From positions 1-45,636 of IMG/VR virus record IMGVR_UViG_3300022745_000053: 45,636 nucleotides of DNA; one strand, given 5' to 3'. The notes below the pieces were generated by a model. The model worked only from the letters and a program-made list of their open reading frames with translations, made no database searches and was not told the DNA's origin. This document shows positions 1 through 8,926 of the stretch, piece after piece. Origin of the DNA: a virus. Both the position numbers and the translations under genes were made by a program. How positions within the stretch are numbered: position 1 is the first letter of the stretch; each line of letters opens with the position of its first letter.

Positions 1-133
1 GCGATCTGGGCACTCAGATATTCAAGAACGGTGTCGCGCTGACTGCACCGACTCTGGATGTATCGAATGGGGTGTACAACTTCACCCCGACGCTCGGAAC
101 ACCTCAGTACCTGTTCTTCCACAACGGGGTCAA
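1..133. repeat. terminal direct repeat, left copy
   Basis: Bases 8-133 are identical to 45511-45636. The seven bases before them also match once a one-base difference is allowed: TGGGC here against TGGGGC at 45509-45514. The contig therefore closes into a circle of about 45.5 kb. This is what an assembled circularly permuted or circular phage genome looks like; a true 126-bp terminal repeat is possible but cannot be told apart here. Confidence 0.95.
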
Positions 134-1196
134 GGCGTACTACTACTCGGGCACGGGTAGCGTCACGCAAGTGACGGATGTGAACTTCCCGACTTCGCTG
201 TCCAAGGGTGCTGCGTATCTGGACGGCACCATTTACGTCATGGACCCGACCGGGCAGATCCGGGGATCGAACTTCAACGATCCTTCGACCTGGGGGGTGC
301 TGAACTCGATCAACGCTCAGATCGAGCCTGACAATGGCGTGTTCCTCGCCAAGCAACTTGTCTACATCATCGCGTTCCAAGAGTGGAGCACTGAGGTCTT
401 CTACGACGCTGGCAATGCGACGGGAAGTCCTTTGTCGCCCGTGCAGGGTGCCAAGGTCAACGTGGGTTGCCGACACGCCGGGACCGTTCAGGACATGGAC
501 GGTACGTTGATTTGGGTGTCCAGGGCGCGGTCTGGGGGCTTGTCTGTCCACATGATGGAGGGGTTGAAGGCACAGCCGATCTCGACCCCCTCAATCGAGC
601 GCATCCTGGGATCGTCCAACTACACCACAGTCTTGTCCTGGAACGGCAAGATCGGTGGTCATCGGTTCTATTGCCTGACGCTTACCGACATCAACACCAC
701 CCTGGTCTATGACCTGACGACACAGTTGTGGAGCCAGTGGCAAGACAACACCGGGTACAACTTACTGATCTCATCGTCAACCTATAGCAGCTCTGACAAG
801 GTTGTCATGCAGGGGTACAACGACAACAACCTGTACAGTTGGGATATCTCGTCCTACAAGGACTCGACCTACAGCAACGCGGGTGTGTTGTCGTACAAGT
901 CGATCCCGGTTGACCTGTACACCCCGGACTGGGATGCGGGCACCAAGAAGCGCAAGGTGGCGAATTGTCTGTACATCGCTGCGGACCAGCAGGCTGGGAG
1001 CTGGATCACGATCCGCACCTCGGACGACGATTACCAGGGTTGGACTACACCGCGCCGGGTCGATTTGGACAAAAGACTGCCCATGCTTGATAAAATGGGC
1101 ACTTTCCGCAGGCGTTCCCATCATATCCATCATGAGTGTGACACTCCGTTGAGGCTCCGATACCTTGAGATGCAACTCGAGGTTGGGGTACTCTGA
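3..1196 (+). CDS. P22 gp10-like packaged-DNA stabilization protein, 3' part
   Basis: This is the downstream part of a gene that starts at 45290 and crosses the contig junction. Joining the two ends with the four-G version of the overlap gives an uninterrupted 469-residue protein, close to the 472 residues of P22 gp10. The three-G version in this copy breaks the frame upstream of base 10, so the GTG at 72 is only an apparent start. The P22 protein is a tail hub component that plugs the portal channel after packaging. The family call rests on length, the position after a gp4-like gene and before ejection genes, and the N-terminal residues encoded at 45290. It ends in a TGATG overlap with the next gene. 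Confidence 0.8.
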   Translation, partial: DLGTQIFKNGVALTAPTLDVSNGVYNFTPTLGTPQYLFFHNGVKAYYYSGTGSVTQVTDVNFPTSLSKGAAYLDGTIYVMDPTGQIRGSNFNDPSTWGVLNSINAQIEPDNGVFLAKQLVYIIAFQEWSTEVFYDAGNATGSPLSPVQGAKVNVGCRHAGTVQDMDGTLIWVSRARSGGLSVHMMEGLKAQPISTPSIERILGSSNYTTVLSWNGKIGGHRFYCLTLTDINTTLVYDLTTQLWSQWQDNTGYNLLISSSTYSSSDKVVMQGYNDNNLYSWDISSYKDSTYSNAGVLSYKSIPVDLYTPDWDAGTKKRKVANCLYIAADQQAGSWITIRTSDDDYQGWTTPRRVDLDKRLPMLDKMGTFRRRSHHIHHECDTPLRLRYLEMQLEVGVL

Positions 1197-1564
1197 TGGC
1201 TCAGTTCAGCCCGCCACCGACCTACGCTGATCCTGTCATCAACAACGAGAAAACCGGAAAGGGTCAATTCAACCCGATCTGGTTGAAGTGGTTTCTGGAC
1301 ATCACCCAGTTCGTCAATGCTTCAGGTGGTTCCACGGGTGGCGGGATTCCGCACAACAATCTAACGGGTATTCAGGGGGGTGGTTCTCTAGAGCGTTACC
1401 ACCTCACTGCGGCGCAGTACAACCAACTGACGACCCTTGTAACGACACCCCCTGCCACTTCAGCGTCGGCGGGAACCGCAGGACAGTACGCTTACGATTC
1501 AAGCTACTTTTACATCTGCGTGGCAACGAACACATGGCGCAGGGTCGCCATTGCGACATTCTAG
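1196..1564 (+). CDS. small tail or neck structural protein
   Basis: A 122-residue protein starting at an ATG that overlaps the gp10-like stop (TGATG). It has a Pro/Asn-rich start (SPPPTYADPV), an aromatic stretch (WLKWFLDITQF, about residues 29-39), then HNNLTGIQGG and ERYHLTAAQY, motifs I associate with the attachment ends of phage fibre proteins. It lies where P22 has gp26, but it is half that length and shows no long coiled coil, so it is not an obvious tail needle. Probably a virion component; the exact role is unknown. Confidence 0.6.
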   Translation: MAQFSPPPTYADPVINNEKTGKGQFNPIWLKWFLDITQFVNASGGSTGGGIPHNNLTGIQGGGSLERYHLTAAQYNQLTTLVTTPPATSASAGTAGQYAYDSSYFYICVATNTWRRVAIATF

Positions 1565-1573
1565 GAGTTTGCG

Positions 1574-2449
1574 ATGAGTTTCTGGACCTCCCTGCGAGAT
1601 ACCGTTGAGTCGGCTGGATCACTGGCTGGTAACTATCTGCTGCCTGGGTCGGGGATGGTCACCAGCCACCTGACTTCCAAAGGATCTCAGGAACAACTCA
1701 ACTCCCCGCTCGGTCGGATCGCAATGCTTGGCACCGGACTCACGGGTGCCGGGGTTGGGTCTGACACCACCGGTATCCCGTCCGCGTCCAGCATGGGGTA
1801 CGGCTGGGGCAACGCACTGGGGTCGCTCGGTAACGCGATGAATCTCGGCTCTGACATGGGTCAGTCCTGGATGCCGGCGTTTGGTTCTCAAGGTGCAACG
1901 GGTGCAAGCCTGGGGACTGGCATGGAAGGGCAAGGAATGCTGACTTCCATGGAGAACCAGGGCAACTGGTGGGACAAGTTCATGAGCAGCATGGGGGGCA
2001 GTTCAAACACCAGCGGTATGGGCGGTTCTGGTGGCGGTGGAATGTCGTCCCCGATGAACATGATGCGCCTGCTGGCCGGCGGTCTGGGGATCGGGCAATC
2101 GCTTCAGATGGGTAATATGGCGAAGCAGATGGACGGGATGGCACCGTACCGGGCGCAGTACGCATCCCAGTTGAGTGGTCTGATGAACGACCCATCCAAG
2201 ATCACTTCGATGCCGGGTTACGCTGCGGGTATGGAAGCGGTGCAGCGCGGCATGGCGTCACAGGGCATGATGGGGTCGGGCAACATGGCAACCGCGTTGC
2301 AGAAGTACGGTGGTGACTTCTTCAACAACCAAGTGAACCAGTTACAAGGTCTGGCAAGCGGAAACCCGCAAGCTCAGATGATGGCAAGCATGGCGTCCAT
2401 GACCGGGTTGCAGTCTTCGCTGGGCCTGCTGGCGGGAGGTAAATTCTAA
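1574..2449 (+). CDS. ejection protein candidate (P22 gp7 position)
   Basis: A 291-residue protein very rich in Met, Gly, Ser and Gln, with a good Shine-Dalgarno (AGGAG) upstream. The N-terminal third has Gly/Ala-rich stretches that could insert in membranes, and the middle has Gly runs. It is the first of three consecutive genes in the position of P22 genes 7, 20 and 16, whose products leave the virion and help move DNA across the envelope. The assignment is from position and composition; no conserved domain is recognised. Its stop overlaps the next ATG by one base (TAATG). Confidence 0.6.
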   Translation: MSFWTSLRDTVESAGSLAGNYLLPGSGMVTSHLTSKGSQEQLNSPLGRIAMLGTGLTGAGVGSDTTGIPSASSMGYGWGNALGSLGNAMNLGSDMGQSWMPAFGSQGATGASLGTGMEGQGMLTSMENQGNWWDKFMSSMGGSSNTSGMGGSGGGGMSSPMNMMRLLAGGLGIGQSLQMGNMAKQMDGMAPYRAQYASQLSGLMNDPSKITSMPGYAAGMEAVQRGMASQGMMGSGNMATALQKYGGDFFNNQVNQLQGLASGNPQAQMMASMASMTGLQSSLGLLAGGKF

Positions 2450-4056
2450 TGGACCTCGGCGGATCGTTCCTCGGCCCTATTCAGACCATGCAGCAACTCG
2501 CTGCGGGTGATGTGAATATGGGCTACACCCGCGCCCTGACGCAGGACGCGATGCAACGGGTTGCGACAAGCAAACTGGGTGAAGAAAAGAACCGGTTTGA
2601 ACTTGATGTGATGAAGCGTCAGCAAGCGATGGAGATGCAAGTCCAGGAGCAGATGCGTCAGCGTGCTTTGAACCAGGGTGGGTTCCGTCAACCCGGTATG
2701 GCACCCCCGACAGGGATGCCAAGGCAAGGCGGGATGCCCGGACAAGGTGGAGCGCAGCAACAGCCGCAGATGAGTCCTGTCGATGCCTTGAGCAGTTCGT
2801 TCCAGGGGCACTTCGACGATCAACTCGCGTTCGCTCAGGCGTTCGCTGGACGGGGAATGCTGGGTCGCGCCAACGACATCATGTCGGCCTTGGTGAAGGA
2901 CTACAACCAGTACACCGGGGCACTGAAGCACGTTTCCGATATGGGCAAGGATCGGACTGAGCAAGCCCGCAAAGGATCCGAGTACATCAACAACGTCGTG
3001 GGTGGAATCAAGAACCAGAGTGACCTGGACTCTGCGCGCACGTTGTTCCAGCAGCAGAACCCTGGTGTCGAGGTGCCCTACTTCCTCGACATACCCTACG
3101 CGCAATCCAAGCCTGTTCTGGATCGCCTGGCCGGTAGCAGCAAGGAGGGTGTGGCAAGGCTCGAATCTAAAGCCAAGCTGGAAGAACTGCAAGCCAAAGC
3201 TGCGGCGGAACGGGTCACGGCTCGGTTGAACACTGCTCGCGCACAACTCGAGGAGATGGAGCTCGCCGCTGCCAAAGATGCGCAGGATCGCGCTAGGAAG
3301 AACGGTGAAGCGATTCCGTCCGCAAAGCATCCCGGTAAGACCATGGATGCCACTCAAAACGCTAACAAGCCTGCTACAACCAAGGGAGCCGCTGCTGATC
3401 GAACCCGTGCTTACAACATCCATGAGGCATTCTCGCAAGCAAGCACTGACCTTCTGAACGTGACGGACGTTCCTGCTGGGACCACGCTGAATATGTTCGC
3501 GGGTTTGGCGGGTAAGACTGGGTCATCCTTGACTGAAGGGCTGACTGCGGCAGTGGCTCGCAAGTTCAGCAGTGCTGACCAGCGGCAAATGCAACAAGTG
3601 GTTGCGGGTCTTGACCAAAATATGAGTCGGGCACTTGGCGGCGGCTATGCCACCTCTGGCGCGAAACACTTGATCGAGGCGTACAAGGAGCAAGTGGCCC
3701 GATCCGGGGACAATGCTGGTCCTGCGACCGCGATGTTCCTCGCCAGGATGAAGCAGGAACTCACTGTTCTCAGCAAAGCGTTTTCCACCCATCCAGGGTC
3801 CAACCCCCAGCAAGCGGAACAGCAACAACAGTACTTGAAGGATCTGAACGATCGCATCCCGTTCGACGTTCGGGATGTACTCGCGGCAGGGCGCAGGGGT
3901 CGCAAGACCATTGGGGACGATATGCTGCAAAAGTTCGGTGTCAAGCGCGAAGACATTCAAGAAACTGTCACGGTCGGCGGCAAGACTTATTCGCGTCCCC
4001 AGGGCTTCACCGATGAGCAGTGGACCGCGTACAAGAAAGCGCAGGGTGCGGAATGA
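2449..4056 (+). CDS. ejection protein candidate (P22 gp20 position)
   Basis: A 535-residue Gln/Ala/Met-rich protein with a long helical region around residues 220-290 (ESKAKLEELQAKAAAERV) likely to form a coiled coil, and a Pro/Gly/Gln-rich linker near residues 80-105. Position second in the three-gene ejection block and length close to P22 gp20 (471) support an internal virion protein released into the host. No enzymatic motif is visible, in particular no lytic transglycosylase signature. The last four bases overlap the next start (ATGA). Confidence 0.55.
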   Translation: MDLGGSFLGPIQTMQQLAAGDVNMGYTRALTQDAMQRVATSKLGEEKNRFELDVMKRQQAMEMQVQEQMRQRALNQGGFRQPGMAPPTGMPRQGGMPGQGGAQQQPQMSPVDALSSSFQGHFDDQLAFAQAFAGRGMLGRANDIMSALVKDYNQYTGALKHVSDMGKDRTEQARKGSEYINNVVGGIKNQSDLDSARTLFQQQNPGVEVPYFLDIPYAQSKPVLDRLAGSSKEGVARLESKAKLEELQAKAAAERVTARLNTARAQLEEMELAAAKDAQDRARKNGEAIPSAKHPGKTMDATQNANKPATTKGAAADRTRAYNIHEAFSQASTDLLNVTDVPAGTTLNMFAGLAGKTGSSLTEGLTAAVARKFSSADQRQMQQVVAGLDQNMSRALGGGYATSGAKHLIEAYKEQVARSGDNAGPATAMFLARMKQELTVLSKAFSTHPGSNPQQAEQQQQYLKDLNDRIPFDVRDVLAAGRRGRKTIGDDMLQKFGVKREDIQETVTVGGKTYSRPQGFTDEQWTAYKKAQGAE

Positions 4057-6269
4057 GTCCTGAACAATGGCTGGCATCCCAAAGCAAACCGGAAGCCACC
4101 GCTTCCGGTGCTCAGTCGCCTGAAGAGTGGCTTAAAGCGAACCCCAATCCCCCGGCATTGATGGGTCCTAAAGATCGCCCGTCGGATGTGACGGGTCAGG
4201 TCGGATCGCAACTCAAAGAGACGTTCGGCTGGGATCCTCAGCGAATGCACGCCCCCGATATGAGCGGTGCAATGACCAAGGGTGGATTGCCAGGTGTCGC
4301 CATTGGCGCAGGAATTGGATCAATTGGTGGACCCGTCGGGGCGTTGACGGGCGGGCTGACCGGTGGGGTTATCGGAGCCGCTGGCGGCGGCATCGAAGAG
4401 CTACTCAGTTCTGCCGGGTTCGGCCCTGGGACTGCAATGATGGGGGGTATGCTCACACCCGGGGGAGGACTTGCTCAAAAGGGTGCGCAGAAGCTCACCA
4501 GCAAACTGCCCGATCCCACCTGGGGCGACATTGCGAGGTTCACCCCTGGTCTTGGGAAGTACCTGCGGGGCATCGATGAGCGAGCTGCGGAACGGACTGC
4601 TGAGAAGTTCGTATTGAACCGTGGAGCACCGAGTCGACAAGCCGAGTCGCAAGTCGGTGAGTCGTTGCGTCGGGGAAGCGAGTCCTCGCGTGAGCAGTTC
4701 CGCCTGGGTGCTGAAGAGCGTAAGCGTGCTATCGAGCAACGATACCAGCAGCAGTTGCAGGAACAGCAGCAGCGCGTCTCAGCACTGCGCGGGGAGATGA
4801 GTAAAGCCAAGCAGGCCCAGCTTGAAGCAACCAACGCGACCGCTGCTGAACTGTCAGGGTTGAACCCGGTGCCACCGAGTGAACTGGGTCGGGATGCCAT
4901 GGGTGTGCTGACCCAGCGTCTTGAGAATCTGCAAGGTGAGCGTTCTCGAGAGTACGAGCGTTTGTTTTCAGAGTACATCGACTTTGCTCGCACTGAGCAG
5001 GCTGCTGGTCGCCCCTGGCAATCGTCACCCACTGGCAAGAAAACCCTGGACAATATCCGGGGGCTGATGGAACCGTCGAAGGAGATGGGCAAGGTACGTC
5101 CCATGACGACGGAGGAAGAAAAAGCGGTCAAGCAAGTCCTCGATGAAATCGAAGGTGTCCGTACGGTCAAGGTGGAAGAACCTTACCCCGAGACTAGGAC
5201 TACCAAGGAACCGCTGGACATTCGAGGTATTGACAACGTAGTGCGCAAGCTTGGTGAAGCCGCCAAGGGGCAACCCCCTGAAGGCTATCAGGCAATCAAC
5301 AAGAACCTTGCACTGAAGATGAAGAAGATGCTCAGTGAAGGTCTGTACGAATGGGCACCCGCAGGCAGTGCTGCCAAGCGTTCGTACCGTGAAGGTTCTG
5401 AAAAGATGGAAGCCTTTGTCGACTCGCAAATCGACAAGGTGACTCGCACCAGCTCCGACATCCGTGGCAAGTACACCACGGACCCTCAGAGCGTGACCTC
5501 CACCTTGTTCAAGTCCCCTCAGTCGGTCAAAGACTTCAAGGAAGCACTTGGAGGTGACAGCGAAACGGTGCGCCGCCTCGCTACCCAGCACGTGAACAAC
5601 CAGTTGCACGCACTCGGTGGCAATCCTGCCAAGGTGGAGCGGTGGTTGACCGACCCCAAGAACAAAGAGTGGATGAAAGAAGCCGGCATCGAGGGTCACG
5701 GTCAATCGTTCTTGGGGAACTTGAAAGACTTGACCCGGCGTGCAGAGGGTGCAGGAAAAGGCGTTGCGGCAGGTGAGAAGAAACTCGGTCGAGACGCACT
5801 GCAAGCCCGTGACGCTGCAATCGGTGAGTCCAAGACCCGCGCCCTGGAGCAAGTGCGCAAGGAAGCGTCTGCCTATGAGCGTCGGATGAGTGACGCGATC
5901 AATGCCAGCAAGTACCCGGAAACGGCACTTGAGAACCTTCTGAACAGCGGGTCCAAGAAGTCGATCCAGACCATCGCGCAACTGCTGGACGAGGGTGGGC
6001 GCAAGGCAATGCCCGACGCTGTGCGCCAGTATATGTCTCGCGGCGGTGCTTCGTCCCTTGCAGACCGCTGGAACAAGGTGAAACCCATGCTGGAACATGG
6101 CAAACTCATGGGTGCCGACGACATTGCGAAACTTGACGCGGATGTAACCAAAGCCATCGAAGCACTGCGCAAGACCCCTGCCGGCAAAACGCGCCGCAAG
6201 GTGAATGACCTGGCGGTGCGGATCGCAAGTAAGATCGGCGGAACCTACGCTGCGAACGAGGAACTATGA
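4053..6269 (+). CDS. large ejection protein candidate (P22 gp16 position)
   Basis: A 738-residue protein; I take the ATG at 4053, which overlaps the previous stop (ATGA), over a longer in-frame reading. Residues about 75-125 form a Gly/Ala/Ile-rich stretch (GAGIGSIGGPVGALTGGLTG), a plausible membrane-inserting segment. Residues about 205-270 and the C-terminal third are strongly helical with coiled-coil character. P22 gp16, which partitions into membranes, is the functional analogue by position. No peptidase or muramidase motif is recognised. Ends in an ATGA overlap with the ATP-grasp gene, so that gene is translationally coupled to virion genes. Confidence 0.6.
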   Translation: MSPEQWLASQSKPEATASGAQSPEEWLKANPNPPALMGPKDRPSDVTGQVGSQLKETFGWDPQRMHAPDMSGAMTKGGLPGVAIGAGIGSIGGPVGALTGGLTGGVIGAAGGGIEELLSSAGFGPGTAMMGGMLTPGGGLAQKGAQKLTSKLPDPTWGDIARFTPGLGKYLRGIDERAAERTAEKFVLNRGAPSRQAESQVGESLRRGSESSREQFRLGAEERKRAIEQRYQQQLQEQQQRVSALRGEMSKAKQAQLEATNATAAELSGLNPVPPSELGRDAMGVLTQRLENLQGERSREYERLFSEYIDFARTEQAAGRPWQSSPTGKKTLDNIRGLMEPSKEMGKVRPMTTEEEKAVKQVLDEIEGVRTVKVEEPYPETRTTKEPLDIRGIDNVVRKLGEAAKGQPPEGYQAINKNLALKMKKMLSEGLYEWAPAGSAAKRSYREGSEKMEAFVDSQIDKVTRTSSDIRGKYTTDPQSVTSTLFKSPQSVKDFKEALGGDSETVRRLATQHVNNQLHALGGNPAKVERWLTDPKNKEWMKEAGIEGHGQSFLGNLKDLTRRAEGAGKGVAAGEKKLGRDALQARDAAIGESKTRALEQVRKEASAYERRMSDAINASKYPETALENLLNSGSKKSIQTIAQLLDEGGRKAMPDAVRQYMSRGGASSLADRWNKVKPMLEHGKLMGADDIAKLDADVTKAIEALRKTPAGKTRRKVNDLAVRIASKIGGTYAANEEL

Positions 6270-7573
6270 ACGTCTTGCTGCTTGACCCAGCGGGTGCCTT
6301 GACTGACTTCGGGATGCGGTGCATCTCTGAAGGTCATAGCGTCAAGATGTGGATCCGCCCGGTCCGGGGAGAGCATTCCAAGATCGCACGCGGGATCATC
6401 CCCCGAGTCCCGGACTGGGAGCCGCATATGCGCTGGGCTGACATCATCGTGCTGTCGGACAATGCGTATGAGATGCACCGGCTTGAGAAGTACCACGATC
6501 AGGACTTCCCGATCTTCGGCACCAATCTGCTGGGGTCACGCCTGGAGCTCGACCGGCAGTACGGTATGGACATCATGGAGCGGGCTGGTCTGAACGTCAT
6601 GCCGTCGCAGGAGTTCCAGACCTACAACCAAGCGATTGAGTTCGTCAAAGCCAACCCGCGCCGGTTCGTCTCCAAGCCTTCGGGTGACGCAGACAAGGCT
6701 CTGTCCTACGTATCGTCATCTGCTGCCGACATGATCTTCATGCTCGAGAAGTGGAAGAAGCAAGGCAAGAACAAGTACAACTTCATCCTTCAGGAGTTCG
6801 TCGGCGGCATCGAGGTTGCTGTGGGCGGCTGGGTTGGGCCGGCGGGGTTCTCGAAGAGCGTACTCGAGAATTGGGAACACAAGAAGTTGATGCCAAGCAA
6901 CTACGGGTGCAATACGGGCGAGCAGGGGACCGTTGTCAAGTACGTCAAAGAGTCCAAGCTTTTCGAGGACACCTTGAAGAAGTTTGAAGACTACCTGGTA
7001 TACATCGGACACCGGGGTTACGTCGACCTCGCCTTCATCATCGACAAGAAGGGACAGCCTCGCCCCTTGGAGTGGACCTGTCGGCCAGGCTGGCCACTCT
7101 TCAACATCCAGCAGAGCCTGCATAAGGGTTCGACCGTGCAGTGGATGAAGGACTTGTTGGACGGCAAGGACACGCTCAAGGTCAAAGACAAGACCGCCAC
7201 GGGTGTCGTGATCCCGATTGGCGACTACCCCAAGTCGCGCACCACGGGTCGGGACCATTCGGGCTTCCCGATCTACGGGCTTGAGGGTGACGACAACCTG
7301 CATCTGTGTGAAGTGATGCTGGGCAAAGCACCTCACATAGTCGACGGTGAGGTGAAAGAGATTGAGTGCCTGGTGACTGCCGGGGACTACGTGGCGGTTG
7401 CAGTGGGCCTCGGTTCTACGGTAGCCGACTCAGCCCATGAAGCGTACCAACTGGTCAAGACCGTGGACATTCCCGAATCGATCAACGTGCGCGATGATGT
7501 AGGTGAGCGTTGCAAGAGTCAGATCCCAGAGCTGCAAAAGTTCGGGTACATGACTGACTGGGTGTACGAGTAA
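6266..7573 (+). CDS. PurD-like ATP-grasp ligase
   Basis: A 435-residue protein with the plan of phosphoribosylamine-glycine ligase (PurD): an N-terminal Rossmann-like half (MNVLLLDPAGALTDFG), an ATP-grasp half with FVSKPSGDADKA (Lys137 as the nucleotide-binding Lys) and LQEFVGGIEVAV (residues 175-186), then GYVDLAFII and PLEWTCRPGWP (residues 251-277), matching the PurD metal-binding block that usually reads EFNCRFGDPE. The Glu is kept, but the usual Asn is Thr and the Asp-Pro-Glu is Trp-Pro-Leu, so the acceptor may not be glycine. No other purine gene is present. It is coupled by ATGA to an ejection gene and by TAATG to a zinc-motif gene, which suggests a virion- or host-modifying amide-bond ligase rather than purine supply. 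That role is inference. Confidence 0.8.
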   Translation: MNVLLLDPAGALTDFGMRCISEGHSVKMWIRPVRGEHSKIARGIIPRVPDWEPHMRWADIIVLSDNAYEMHRLEKYHDQDFPIFGTNLLGSRLELDRQYGMDIMERAGLNVMPSQEFQTYNQAIEFVKANPRRFVSKPSGDADKALSYVSSSAADMIFMLEKWKKQGKNKYNFILQEFVGGIEVAVGGWVGPAGFSKSVLENWEHKKLMPSNYGCNTGEQGTVVKYVKESKLFEDTLKKFEDYLVYIGHRGYVDLAFIIDKKGQPRPLEWTCRPGWPLFNIQQSLHKGSTVQWMKDLLDGKDTLKVKDKTATGVVIPIGDYPKSRTTGRDHSGFPIYGLEGDDNLHLCEVMLGKAPHIVDGEVKEIECLVTAGDYVAVAVGLGSTVADSAHEAYQLVKTVDIPESINVRDDVGERCKSQIPELQKFGYMTDWVYE

Positions 7574-7896
7574 TGGGTCGCGCAGACTTTTGGCAAAGTG
7601 GCGATTGGAACACCGTATGCTTTGAGTGCGGGCGTAAGCGCAAGGCATCGACTCTCAAGCGCCACTGGCAGGGATACTTCGTATGCCCGGAGCACAACGA
7701 GGCGAGACACCCCCAGGACTTCGTGCGGGGTGTGCAAGACCCCCAGACGCCACCCTGGACTCAACCCATGCCGGCGGATCAGTTTGTAGCAGTCTGTTCC
7801 CCAAACCAGCAATCTGCGTACGCTGGGTACGCTGTTCCTGGATGTGTGGTGGCTGGGTTTATCAGTCCAGCCTTTGATCCTCAAGTAGGGGTTTGA
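7573..7896 (+). CDS. zinc-motif protein, paralogue 1
   Basis: A 107-residue protein with a CxxC-X18-CxxH motif (CFEC...CPEH) in residues about 17-41, followed by HPQDFVRGVQDPQTPPW. The GDWN-x-VC-x-xCGRKRKAS-x-LK-x-HWQGY core recurs in the protein at 8923-9237, so the two are paralogues. A small treble-clef or zinc-ribbon fold is likely. I recall similar short proteins beside tail genes in many phages, without a known function. It overlaps the ATP-grasp stop and is followed two bases later by the tail fibre gene, so the context is adsorption and tail assembly. Confidence 0.7.
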   Translation: MGRADFWQSGDWNTVCFECGRKRKASTLKRHWQGYFVCPEHNEARHPQDFVRGVQDPQTPPWTQPMPADQFVAVCSPNQQSAYAGYAVPGCVVAGFISPAFDPQVGV

Positions 7897-7897
7897 T

Positions 7898-8926
7898 ATG
7901 GCAAGCACGACTTTTGTTGACGGAGTGACGAAGATCATTTCGTCCTGGCTGAACGATGTGAATGCCACGGTGTACAGCATTCTGGGCAACGGGACTGTAT
8001 CTCCCCCCGATAAAGCCACTGCGCGGACGAACCTGGGCGTGCCCGCCCTGGACGGTACTGGAGCGACAGGAACCTGGCCTGTCAACGTCACCGGTTCGGC
8101 AGGGTCTAGTGCCTCCGCAACCACGGCAGTTTCCCTTGCTGGTGGAACGACTACGACTCCCACACTTGTCGCAGGAAACGCGGCAATCCTTGATCAGCAA
8201 TACGGTAGGCTGGTGACTCTGACCTACTCCAGCGCGGGTATTTACGAACTCCAGCACAACGTCAACTACAACGGAACCACAAGCCAGTACACTTTGAAAA
8301 ATGACGGGTGGGGGGCGGCCCTGGTCCTGAAAGACGGTTCGCTTTCGTTTAAGAGTTCAAACACTACCGGCTTGCCGTCAGCGCAGGGGGCGGTTGTCCC
8401 AATGGCTACGGTGTTTACGGCAACCGCGTACTCAGGAAGTGGGGTTGCGAGTGTGTATGTGGGAAACTCCGCTGTCACCGGGATTACGCTGTATCAAGAT
8501 GGGTCGCAGACCAACTACAACTTCGGGGCCGCATCCGGGTTTAACTTCATAACCTTCGGACGATCCTTTGTCCCGGTTGGATCGATTACCCAGTCCGGGA
8601 CAACTGGGGTTGCATACAACACGACTTCAGACTATCGACTCAAGGCTACGCCGGGTGCGCTAACCGGTTCTGGTGCATTCATTGATGCACTGCGTCCGGT
8701 GACTTGGACTTGGATCCCCGACGGAACTCGAGGGGTTGGGTTTATCGCGCATGAGGTTCAGGCTGTCAGCCCTGGCTCGGTCCACGGGGAGAAGGATGCC
8801 GTGGACAGCGAAGGCAAACCGATTTACCAATCCATGGAATATGGATCGGCTGAGTTCATCGCTAACATCATTGCTGAGGTTCAAAACCTACGACGCCGTG
8901 TTGCGGCCCTTGAGGCTCGACCGTGA
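7898..8926 (+). CDS. tail fibre with C-terminal S74 chaperone domain
   Basis: A 342-residue fibre protein. The N-terminus (STTFVDGVTKIISSWLNDVN) resembles attachment ends of podovirus fibres, and ATARTNLGVPA is a common fibre repeat. The C-terminal ~100 residues match the intramolecular chaperone of endosialidase (peptidase S74): TTSDYRLK with the candidate autocleavage Ser at residue 244, ALRPVTWTW, GFIAHEVQAV, then a terminal helix (EVQNLRRRVAALEAR). In this family the domain drives trimer folding and then cuts itself off. The middle is beta-rich with no recognised enzyme. The stop overlaps the next start as GTGA. Confidence 0.85.
   Translation: MASTTFVDGVTKIISSWLNDVNATVYSILGNGTVSPPDKATARTNLGVPALDGTGATGTWPVNVTGSAGSSASATTAVSLAGGTTTTPTLVAGNAAILDQQYGRLVTLTYSSAGIYELQHNVNYNGTTSQYTLKNDGWGAALVLKDGSLSFKSSNTTGLPSAQGAVVPMATVFTATAYSGSGVASVYVGNSAVTGITLYQDGSQTNYNFGAASGFNFITFGRSFVPVGSITQSGTTGVAYNTTSDYRLKATPGALTGSGAFIDALRPVTWTWIPDGTRGVGFIAHEVQAVSPGSVHGEKDAVDSEGKPIYQSMEYGSAEFIANIIAEVQNLRRRVAALEARP

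Noticed and set aside
72-1196. A separate gene starting at GTG 72
   Set aside because: The frame is open upstream, and joining the ends gives a continuous gp10-like gene from 45290.
6266-7573. Part of a phage purine pathway for a modified (2-aminoadenine) genome
   Set aside because: No PurZ, dATP hydrolase or other purine gene is seen, and the acceptor-site residues differ from PurD.
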